Below the pieces are notes generated by a model. The model was not told where the DNA came from. It worked only from the letters and a program-made list of their open reading frames with translations, and made no database searches. DNA of 64,000 nucleotides from Acidobacteriota bacterium (GTDB lineage Bacteria; Acidobacteriota; Aminicenantia; Aminicenantales; Saccharicenantaceae), in assembly GCA_029569255.1 (NCBI GenBank), contig JAKQUO010000014.1, positions 62,001 through 126,000 on the forward strand. Direction: 5' to 3'. A program made the translations under genes and the position numbers. Of the stretch, positions 57,481-64,000 are shown piece by piece; the stretch's first letter is position 1; every line of letters starts with the position of its first letter.

Positions 57481-58662
57481 CTAATGCGGAGCGCCCGGGG
57501 CCGCGAAGGTCATGGCCCGGGCCGGGTTGTCGACCATGATCCGGCGGATGGTCTCGTCGCCGACGCCCTTGGCCTTGAGGGCGGGGACGACCAGGTTGGA
57601 AATGTAGCCGAACCCGCCGCCGCCCTTCGACTTCAGCTGGAAGTTCGTGCAGACGTCGTGGGCGATCAGGATGCGGTCGGTCAGGCCGCCGTCGATCAGG
57701 CTGACGATCCTCCGGGCGAGGTCCTCGATGGCCTCGGGCTTCAGGCTGTCCGGGCCCCAGGCCAGGCCGTCGAACTCGACGTAGGCGCCCCGGTCGGTGA
57801 TCCGCCTCTGGAGGGCGACGTCACCCGAGCCGTTGTGCCCCATGATGACGTGGTTGAGATCGAACCCCTCCTCGGCCACGATGTCCAGGATCCGCTGTTT
57901 CTCCTCGGGCGTCCCTCCCCCGCTGTGGAAGTGCATCGGGGCGCCGGTGATCCGGGCGGCCCGGGCGCTGGCCCGGGTGATCTTGATCTCGTTCTCGGTC
58001 AGCGGGCGGCCTTCGACGCCGATCTCGCCGATGACCCCGGCCCTGACGCGCGTCCCCTGGGCGCCGACGGTGATGTCGCGGACGATGATGTCGGCCATGT
58101 CGTCCACGGTCCAGAGGTCCATGTCGCGGGGATGGAAGGCCTTCTCGTACCAGCCGGCCCCCATGACGACGTGCAGGCCCGAGGCCTCGGAGATGCGCAG
58201 CAGCAGGTCCGGGCTCCGGGTCAGGCCGAAATTCGAGACGTCGACGATGGCCCCGCCGCCGGCCCTCTTGAACTCCAGGACCTCGGCCAGCTGCAGGTCG
58301 AAGTCCATCAGCGTGTTCCAGCCCGGGGGGAACCCTTTCGCCCAGGGCTTGTCCACGCCCTGGTCCACCCAGTCCTTGGGGGCCCGGGCCAGCGCCCGCT
58401 CGGCCTTCGCGCGCTGGTCCGCGGTCATGCCGTCGAACTCCCCGGCCACCGAGGCCGGGGTCTTGAACTTGATGAAGATGTGCTCGTGGGGGAGCATCGG
58501 CCCGAGGACCGACGGGTCCACCGGCCCTTTCACCGTCAGGACCTTGCCCGCGAGGTTCGGAACGGCGGGCGCCTTCTCGGCCCGGACGATCAGCCGCGAG
58601 GCCGTCGCGACCGCGAGGGCCGCGACGAGCGCCGCGACGGCCCAAAGCGCGACTCGTTTCAT
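57481..58662 (-). CDS. Exported phosphotriesterase-like hydrolase/lactonase
   Basis: This 393-residue metal-dependent hydrolase of the amidohydrolase superfamily has an N-terminal signal/anchor (about 1-26). Metal ligands: His59 and His61 in LPHEHIFI, a Glu in VIGEIGVEG at the bridging position (as in PHP-type members, which use Glu instead of carboxylated Lys), His in APMHFHSGG, His in NHVIMGHNG, and Asp in IAHDVCTNF. The family cleaves lactones, phosphotriesters or related esters; most unassigned members are lactonases. It is in a six-gene operon with a flavodoxin-like protein and GH9. Confidence 0.85.
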   Translation of the reverse strand: MKRVALWAVAALVAALAVATASRLIVRAEKAPAVPNLAGKVLTVKGPVDPSVLGPMLPHEHIFIKFKTPASVAGEFDGMTADQRAKAERALARAPKDWVDQGVDKPWAKGFPPGWNTLMDFDLQLAEVLEFKRAGGGAIVDVSNFGLTRSPDLLLRISEASGLHVVMGAGWYEKAFHPRDMDLWTVDDMADIIVRDITVGAQGTRVRAGVIGEIGVEGRPLTENEIKITRASARAARITGAPMHFHSGGGTPEEKQRILDIVAEEGFDLNHVIMGHNGSGDVALQRRITDRGAYVEFDGLAWGPDSLKPEAIEDLARRIVSLIDGGLTDRILIAHDVCTNFQLKSKGGGGFGYISNLVVPALKAKGVGDETIRRIMVDNPARAMTFAAPGAPH

Positions 58663-58693
58663 GGGTATCTCCTTCGTGCCGGCGGACGAGGCG

Positions 58694-59305
58694 TCAGGCC
58701 GCCTTGGCCAGGACCTCGCCGCCGAACGCCAGGCAATCCGGCCGGCGCAGGTTGTCGTAATCCTTCAGGGGAGGCATCTGGAGCTGGGCATACAGGTCAC
58801 GGACGGTCTTGAAATCCTCTTCGGACCAGAGCGCCTTCGTCACGCGGCCGCCGAAGACCCGCTTGGCGACCGGCCCGGCCCCGGTCAGCCGGGCCAGATA
58901 ATCGTCGATAAGGTCCTTGACGTTCTGCGGGCCGGCCGGCCTTTCCAGGTTGCCGCACACGGCGTAAAGGCCCCGGACCTTGCCTTTGATCCTGTCCATG
59001 TTCCTGCCCAGATAGGCTTCCAGGGCCTTCGGGCCCTTACCGCCTTGGATGGCGGTGCCGACGACCAGATGGTCGAACGGCGACAGGTCCGGGTCCTGCC
59101 GGACGTCGAAAACAGCGGCGATGCCGCCCATGCCTTCGGAGATCCACACGGCGGCGTCCCGGGCGGTGCCGTACCAGGTCCCGAAAAGCACGGCCCACTT
59201 CCGCTCGGAGGCCTTGGGGATGAATTGGGCGGCCCCGGGGCGGCCCAGGGCAAGGGTCGAAGCCAAGCCGGCCGCGGTCGCGTTCAGGAAAGACCGTCTG
59301 CGCAT
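58694..59305 (-). CDS. Exported flavodoxin-domain protein (HemG-like)
   Basis: This 203-residue protein begins, from the ATG at 59305 behind GGGAGGGG, with a Tat-like signal (MRRRSFLNATAAGLASTLAL). The mature part matches a flavodoxin_5 fold: VLFGTWYGTARDAAVWISEG (the FMN phosphate loop; compare TxTGT/xGTA patterns), LSPFDHLVVGTAIQGGKG and VRGLYAVCGNL. Flavodoxin-like proteins are normally cytoplasmic; a Tat-type signal suggests a folded, FMN-loaded export. It lies between GH9 and the phosphotriesterase-like gene. Role is unknown. Confidence 0.75.
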   Translation of the reverse strand: MRRRSFLNATAAGLASTLALGRPGAAQFIPKASERKWAVLFGTWYGTARDAAVWISEGMGGIAAVFDVRQDPDLSPFDHLVVGTAIQGGKGPKALEAYLGRNMDRIKGKVRGLYAVCGNLERPAGPQNVKDLIDDYLARLTGAGPVAKRVFGGRVTKALWSEEDFKTVRDLYAQLQMPPLKDYDNLRRPDCLAFGGEVLAKAA

Positions 59306-59393
59306 TTCCCCTCCCATCAACGATAGTTGCGAAGGCCGAGATTTATCACACATCCGACGGAAAGTCCATCGTCGCGGAACGCGCCGGGGCCCG

Positions 59394-61190
59394 TCAACGC
59401 TCCGGGGCAGGCCCCTCCCCGGCGGCCGCCGGCCGGTCGCCCGCGGCCACGGCGAGCATGTACCAGGCCGTGTGGGGGAGCCACTGCTCCATCCACCGCC
59501 AGTCGTGGTCCACCCCGGTCGTCTCGTAGCCCACGTTGTAATCGATGTCGTGCTCGTCGGTCATTCCCGAGGTGATGCCGTTGACCACGCCGCCCGGCAC
59601 GTTCTCGTACTGCCACGTGCCGAGGAAGATGTACTCGGGGTTGTTCCGGCCCGTGCCGCCGAGCATGCAGGCGTCGTAAGGGTTGAGGCCGAGGATCCAG
59701 TTGAGCTGGTCGAGCGCGTAGGCCCGGAGCCGGGCCTGGAAATCGCCGTCCTCGGGGAAAAAGGGCGCGGCCAGGCGCGCGGCGCAGGCCAGGGAGGCCA
59801 GGCGGGCGTTCTCCCCCTGCCACCAGGGCGCCGCCTCCGTGTCGTGGGGGAAGAAGAAGGCGGTATTGCGCCGGCCGTCCCTGTGCTGGACCAGCTGGCG
59901 CGCGTAGCCGAAGGGGTTGGCCGCCTCCGCGGTCACCCGCAGCTCGTAGGCCAAGGACTTCCGCACCGCCTCCAGGATGCGCTTCCGCATCGGCGCCGGG
60001 GCGACGCCGTGGAAATCGAGCAGGCTCACGACCGGCAGGCCGGCGTCGGAGGGGCTGAAGAACGGCCGGTCCTTGTCGTCCACGCGCCAGTAGCCCTGGG
60101 GCGTCAGGCGGGCCAGGAGGCTCTCGGCGCGCTTCACGGCGGCGGCCAGGTGCGCGGGGTCCTTGGTGGTCTTGTGGAGCTCGGCCGCGGCCGTCAGGGC
60201 GCAGTAGTCGTCCACCATGTTCTCTTTCTTGTCGTTGGTGAGCTCCGCGTTGTGGGCCTCCAGGTAGTCGAAGACGTCCCGGGCGGCCTTCAGGTAGGCG
60301 GCCGGCTCGTGCTCCAGGCCCTCGGGCTGCCGGGCGGCCATGGCCAGGGCGGCGATGGCCAGGCCGGCGCCGGCCCGGTAGCTCTGCCGGTCGCCGGCCT
60401 TGCTCTCGTAGTTCCCGACGCGGCGGTCCTCCGGCTTCTTGCCCGGGCCCATGCCCATCACGCTCTGGTAGAAGGAGGCCTTGGGGTCGCGGAACCGGAC
60501 CAGGTAGTCGGCGCCGTAGAGGGCCTCGTCGAGCAGGCGGCGCCGCATCTGGGCGAAGTTGACGTCGCCGCGCTCCGTCAGGATGTCCAGGGCCCGGAAC
60601 AGGCTGTAGGCGACGAGGGGGATCTGCTGGGTGTTGAAGTAGGACGTGCCGCTGAGCTGGGTGAAGTGCTTGCCGTAGTCGCCGGTGGCGTCGTACCAGC
60701 CGCCGTGGGCGTCCATGCGCCGGTCGGAGTCGCGGAAGGGCACGTTGCGGTCGGCCTTGTCCAGGAAGCCGGACGAGCGCTGGGTCTTGAACCAGGCGAT
60801 CGCGTTGGAGAGGGTGTTGCGCTCCAGGATGAGGCGCTGGACCTTGAAGGGCAGGGAGCGGATGACGCGGCCGCCGCCGTAGCAGTGGAGCGTGTAGTCG
60901 CCTTCCGTCCGCAGGCCCGTGAAGTCCAGGCCCCAGAAGACCCAGTCCTTCCACTTGTCCACCGGCGTCCCCGGGCCGATCGCCCCCTCGAAGACCACCG
61001 CGTCCCCGGGCCAGGCGCGCACTTCGAAGCGGTCGTAGGCGTCGCCGGCGTGGGACCGGATGACGGCCCGCTTGACGGCCTCGCGCTCGTAGCCGAGGTG
61101 GTTGGTGAGGACCAGGGGCGCGTCCGCCGCGGACAGCCCAATCCCGGGAAGGAGGCAGAGAAGCGCTCCCAGGCGTTTCAGAAGGGTCAT
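59394..61190 (-). CDS. Secreted glycoside hydrolase family 9 protein
   Basis: This 598-residue protein has a signal peptide (about 1-21), an N-terminal CelD-type Ig-like domain (LVLTNHLGYEREAVKRAVI) and a GH9 (alpha/alpha)6 catalytic domain. The nucleophile region is GGWYDATGDYGKHFTQLSG; later motifs are LNWILGLNPYDACMLGG, NPEYIFLGTWQ and an acid-containing segment DEHDIDYNVGYETTG. The substrate may be a beta-1,4-glucan, or a glucosamine polymer as in some Ig-plus-GH9 enzymes. The ATG at 61190 is behind AAAGGAGCC. A GH18 protein lies 1.7 kb away, hinting at chitin or peptidoglycan-type glycans. Confidence 0.85.
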   Translation of the reverse strand: MTLLKRLGALLCLLPGIGLSAADAPLVLTNHLGYEREAVKRAVIRSHAGDAYDRFEVRAWPGDAVVFEGAIGPGTPVDKWKDWVFWGLDFTGLRTEGDYTLHCYGGGRVIRSLPFKVQRLILERNTLSNAIAWFKTQRSSGFLDKADRNVPFRDSDRRMDAHGGWYDATGDYGKHFTQLSGTSYFNTQQIPLVAYSLFRALDILTERGDVNFAQMRRRLLDEALYGADYLVRFRDPKASFYQSVMGMGPGKKPEDRRVGNYESKAGDRQSYRAGAGLAIAALAMAARQPEGLEHEPAAYLKAARDVFDYLEAHNAELTNDKKENMVDDYCALTAAAELHKTTKDPAHLAAAVKRAESLLARLTPQGYWRVDDKDRPFFSPSDAGLPVVSLLDFHGVAPAPMRKRILEAVRKSLAYELRVTAEAANPFGYARQLVQHRDGRRNTAFFFPHDTEAAPWWQGENARLASLACAARLAAPFFPEDGDFQARLRAYALDQLNWILGLNPYDACMLGGTGRNNPEYIFLGTWQYENVPGGVVNGITSGMTDEHDIDYNVGYETTGVDHDWRWMEQWLPHTAWYMLAVAAGDRPAAAGEGPAPER

Positions 61191-61210
61191 GGCGGCTCCT
61201 TTCCGGAGTC

Positions 61211-62707
61211 TCACATGGGGCCCGGACGGGCCGCGAGGAGGTCCGGCTTGGCGTTATAGACGATCTTCCCGCCGACCACGGTCAGCAGGGTCGGGATGTC
61301 CTTGATCTTGCCGGTCTCGACGGTCAGGATGTCCCCGTCGAGGACGCAGAGGTCGGCCAGCTTGCCGGGCTCGATCGAGCCCTTGACCTTCTCCATCCCG
61401 TCGAGCCAGGCGCCCTCGATCGTGTACATGCGGAGGGCCTCTTCCAGGGTCAGGGCCTGGTCGGGGCCGAGCGCCTTGTCGGGGACCGTCGAGCCGAAGA
61501 AGCGGGCCCCCGGGCCGGGCCTCCGGGTCAGGGCCGACTGGACGCCCTGCTTCCAGTCCGGGTCGACGATCGGGGCGTCGGACCCCCCGGCGACATGGAC
61601 GCCGGCCGCGACGAGGGCCTTGAACGGGGCGTACCGGGCCATCCTTTCCGGCTCGATGTTGACGCCCATGGACTGGCCGACGATCATGGCCAGCCCGGGC
61701 TGGACGGACAGCCCGATGCCGTGCTTGACCATGAGCTTCACCAGGCCGCCGTCGAGCGGCGTGAAATCGCCGTGGATGATGTAGTGGCGCAGCCCCTTGG
61801 GGTCGGTTCCCTCGGCCCGGGCGAAGGCTTCGATGAGCGTCTCGATGGCCCGGTCGCCGGTGGCGTGGACGCCCACCTGGTAGCCGAGCCGGTGGGCCTC
61901 GAGGATGAGGGCGGTCATGGCCTCGGCCCGCTCGGCGTCCGTGGCCCCGGGATAGTGGATCCTGCCGTTGCCGCCGGTCGTGTAGCCGTCCCGCATCCAG
62001 GCGGACTTGTCGTTGGGCAGGTTGTCGGCGCCGAGCTTCAGCCCCGAGACGCGGAGCCACGGATCGTCGCGGCCCGCGCGCGGGCCGGCCGCGGCCAGGC
62101 CGTCGAGGATCTTGCGCCGGTCGTTCTCGACGCGCTGGCTGAAGCACCACAGGACGTTCATCCGGACGGTCATCAGGCCGTCGCGGCGAAGCTCCCGGTA
62201 GATGCCGACATAGTCCTCGCTCAGGCCCGGGTCCGTGACGCTGGTGATGCCGCGCGCGTTGAGCTCGCGCATGGCCGCGATCAGGGCCTTGCGGTCCTCG
62301 TCCCGGGTCGTCCTCGGGCCGGGGCCGCCCATGCTCAGCACGGGAGAGGACTTCCCGGTCGCCAGCCACTGGAAATGGAGGTGGGTGTCGTTGATCCCGG
62401 GCAGCACGGTCTTGCCCGCGAGGTCCAGGGTCCGGGTCTTCGGGCCGACCCATTTCTCGACGTCCTTCGCGGCGCCGACGGCCGCGATCAGGCCGTCCTT
62501 CACGGCCACGGCCTCGGCGACGGTGAAGCGCGCGTCGACGGTGACGACCTTGGCGCCGAGGATGACCAAGTCGGCCTCGCTCTTCGGCGCGGCGCCGGCC
62601 GGGGCGCCGGGGCGGCGGGCCCCGCCGAAAGAGCAGAGCGCGCACAGGAAGACCGGCAGCGCGACCGCGGCCTTGACCGACGACCCGGCGAATCCGACCT
62701 TCTTCAC
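61211..62707 (-). CDS. Exported YtcJ-like amidohydrolase (Amidohydro_3)
   Basis: This 498-residue metal-dependent amidohydrolase has a signal peptide (about 1-30), the first metal motif NDTHLHFQW, then VHATGDRAIETLIEAF, HYIIHGDFTPLDGG and GGSDAPIVDPDW, the order of the YtcJ subgroup. It also has the beta-sandwich ends (VILGAKVVTVDARFTVAEA and the C-terminal VVGGKIVY). Substrate is unknown; YtcJ-like proteins act on amides or related C-N bonds. It opens a minus-strand operon; GH9 follows by 20 bp. Upstream (62708-62831) no clear promoter for it is visible. Confidence 0.87.
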   Translation of the reverse strand: MKKVGFAGSSVKAAVALPVFLCALCSFGGARRPGAPAGAAPKSEADLVILGAKVVTVDARFTVAEAVAVKDGLIAAVGAAKDVEKWVGPKTRTLDLAGKTVLPGINDTHLHFQWLATGKSSPVLSMGGPGPRTTRDEDRKALIAAMRELNARGITSVTDPGLSEDYVGIYRELRRDGLMTVRMNVLWCFSQRVENDRRKILDGLAAAGPRAGRDDPWLRVSGLKLGADNLPNDKSAWMRDGYTTGGNGRIHYPGATDAERAEAMTALILEAHRLGYQVGVHATGDRAIETLIEAFARAEGTDPKGLRHYIIHGDFTPLDGGLVKLMVKHGIGLSVQPGLAMIVGQSMGVNIEPERMARYAPFKALVAAGVHVAGGSDAPIVDPDWKQGVQSALTRRPGPGARFFGSTVPDKALGPDQALTLEEALRMYTIEGAWLDGMEKVKGSIEPGKLADLCVLDGDILTVETGKIKDIPTLLTVVGGKIVYNAKPDLLAARPGPM

Positions 62708-62831
62708 GGCGGTCCTCCTTCAGGGGCGCCCGGCCCGGGACCGCCGGCCCCGGGCGCGGCTCCGGCCCTTCGCCTCGCGAAACGGAGAATATCCGGGTCG
62801 CCGGCGGAAGTCAATCGCCGGCCCGGGCGAG

Positions 62832-62860
62832 TTGACATCGCCGCGGGGCCGGGCTATGCT
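62832..62860 (+). promoter_or_regulatory. Promoter of GH18 gene
   Basis: TTGACA (62832-62837) and TATGCT (62855-62860) with a 17-base spacer; ACAAGGAGG at 62920-62928 is the ribosome-binding site. Confidence 0.65.
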
Positions 62861-62942
62861 CAACGGCGGTGCCGCTCGGGACCCGACGCGTCCCGGGGCG
62901 CGCCGCCGTCAGCGGACGGGACAAGGAGGCTCAGAACCCGCC

Positions 62943-64000
62943 ATGAAAAGACGCGCCTTCCTCGAAGCCGGCCGGGCCCCGGCCGGGATCCTCTGCGCCG
63001 CGCTCCTGGCCCTGTCGCCGGCCGCGTGCTCGCCGGCGAAGGGCAAGACCTACCGGAACATCGGTTACGTTTTCCAGCGCGGCACCGACATCGAGAAGCT
63101 CGACGTGACCAAGGTCACCCACATCAACTACTCCTTCGGGCTGATCCACAACAACGAGTACCTGGAGGTCAACCCGGCCACGGGCAAGCCCTTCGGGACC
63201 CCGCCCAATCCCGACGTCCGGACCCCGGAGCCCGTGCCGGACGGCCTGCTCCACACGATCTACCTGCCGGAGAAAGTGGCCTCCGACCTGTCGCGCCTGG
63301 ATATCCTCAGGGCCAAGAACCCCCGCCTGAAGGTGCTGCTCTCGGTCGGCGGGTTCGACTGCCGCGGCTTTTCCGACGCCGCCGCGGACGCCGAGAGCCG
63401 GAAGGCCTTCGCCGCCTCGTGCCGCGAAACGGTCGATCGGTACCGGCTCGACGGCATCGATCTCGACTGGGAGTTCCCGGTGATCGCCGGCTGGGGCTCG
63501 ATCAAGGGGCGCCCGGAGGATCGCGAGAACTTCACGCTCCTGCTGCGGGAGGTGCGGGCGGCCGTCGGCCCGGGCAAGCTGCTGACCGTGGCCGGGTCCG
63601 GGAACCTGGAGTTCGTGAACCGCTGGACGGAGTTCGCCGCGGTCGTCGAGCTGCTGGATTTCATCAACATCATGACCTACGATTTCCAGTACGGCACGAG
63701 CTATTACGGCTCGTCGCTCTACGCCTCCACGGCCTGGCCGACCGAGCTGGTGGCGGACGAGTACAACTGCGACAAGTCGGTCCGCTACTACATCCGCAAC
63801 GGCTGCCCCCCGGACAAGATCAACCTCGGGCTCGCGATCGGCGCCGTCGTCCCCGACCCGGTCCGCCGCGACGCCGCGGCCTGGGCGGAGATCCGGCGGA
63901 AGCTGGCCGCCGCCGGCGCCCCTCCCTACGGCTTCGTGGGCCTGAAGACGGTCAAGGACCTCCTGGAAGACAGGAACGGCTTCATGAAGAAGTGGGACCC
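62943..64000 (+). CDS. Glycoside hydrolase family 18 protein (partial)
   Basis: The gene starts at the ATG at 62943 and is open to the window edge, giving 352 residues. The N-terminus combines a Tat-like start (MKRRAFLEAG) with a possible lipobox (SPAAC, Cys29), so the protein is exported and perhaps lipid-anchored. GH18 features: KVLLSVGGFDCRGFS on strand 3, DGIDLDWEFP with the catalytic Glu177 at the end of DxxDxDxE, and NIMTYDFQYG on strand 6. GH18 enzymes cleave chitin or related GlcNAc glycans. The C-terminal substrate-binding Trp region is outside the window. Confidence 0.9.
   Translation, partial: MKRRAFLEAGRAPAGILCAALLALSPAACSPAKGKTYRNIGYVFQRGTDIEKLDVTKVTHINYSFGLIHNNEYLEVNPATGKPFGTPPNPDVRTPEPVPDGLLHTIYLPEKVASDLSRLDILRAKNPRLKVLLSVGGFDCRGFSDAAADAESRKAFAASCRETVDRYRLDGIDLDWEFPVIAGWGSIKGRPEDRENFTLLLREVRAAVGPGKLLTVAGSGNLEFVNRWTEFAAVVELLDFINIMTYDFQYGTSYYGSSLYASTAWPTELVADEYNCDKSVRYYIRNGCPPDKINLGLAIGAVVPDPVRRDAAAWAEIRRKLAAAGAPPYGFVGLKTVKDLLEDRNGFMKKWD

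Overview
The window is very GC-rich and reads as a chromosomal segment of a Gram-negative, probably anaerobic or facultative, type IV piliated bacterium. LptE, an OmpA-family protein, Tat- and Sec-exported proteins and lipoproteins imply an outer membrane. The PilSR/sigma-54 pilus locus, exported flavoproteins, a pentaheme membrane module and several secreted hydrolases fit the Acidobacteriota/Aminicenantota neighbourhood best. That placement is inference: there is no rRNA here. Visible promoters are of the TTGACA-N16..18-TAGAAT/TATAAT kind.

Layout. 0-4.2 kb (minus): leuS-lptE-holA. 4.5-7.3 kb: a BtuCDF/FecBCD-type uptake ABC operon. 7.4-18 kb (plus): small membrane and YtxH proteins, an M20 amidohydrolase, comEC, a secreted coiled-coil protein, rph, a flotillin, and an aminotransferase fused to a P-loop domain. 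18.1-24.6 kb: minor-pilin operon fimU-pilV-pilW-pilX-pilY1 behind a clear promoter, followed by a paralogue of the coiled-coil protein. 25.5-30.9 kb: gmhA and plsC diverge from a sulfatase-like membrane phosphotransferase, a frameshifted prenyltransferase-repeat gene and a DUF362 protein. 31-38.7 kb (minus): pilB-pilT-pilC-pilS-pilR, then pilA with its own textbook sigma-54 promoter and upstream activator-like repeats.

39-51.6 kb is the most unusual region. It holds three Tat-exported FAD flavoproteins of the fumarate/urocanate reductase fold, two exported cupins placed next to them, a Tat-exported C_GCAxxG_C_C redox protein, a secreted CocE/NonD hydrolase, a HybA-like 4x[4Fe-4S] protein, and an NrfD/HybB quinol protein fused to a five-heme cytochrome c. 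Together these could form a periplasmic quinol-to-organic-acceptor respiratory system. 51.9-55.8 kb: an HxlR regulator, an OmpA protein with an unknown exported partner, and an AbiE-like toxin-antitoxin pair. 56-62.7 kb (minus): an apparent six-gene operon (YtcJ-like amidohydrolase, GH9, exported flavodoxin-like protein, phosphotriesterase-like hydrolase, multi-pass membrane protein, NTF2-like protein). A GH18 protein runs off the end.

Three non-coding repeat classes occur: solo GGGACATGTAC..GTACGTGTCCC hairpins, one of them inside a signal-peptide coding region; a 95-bp element with 30-bp inverted arms that supplies a gene's stop codon; and an approximately 175-bp MITE carrying two such hairpins between 24-bp imperfect terminal inverted repeats. 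One MITE copy has a perfect 8-bp target duplication, and another sits in the 5' leader of the HxlR gene.
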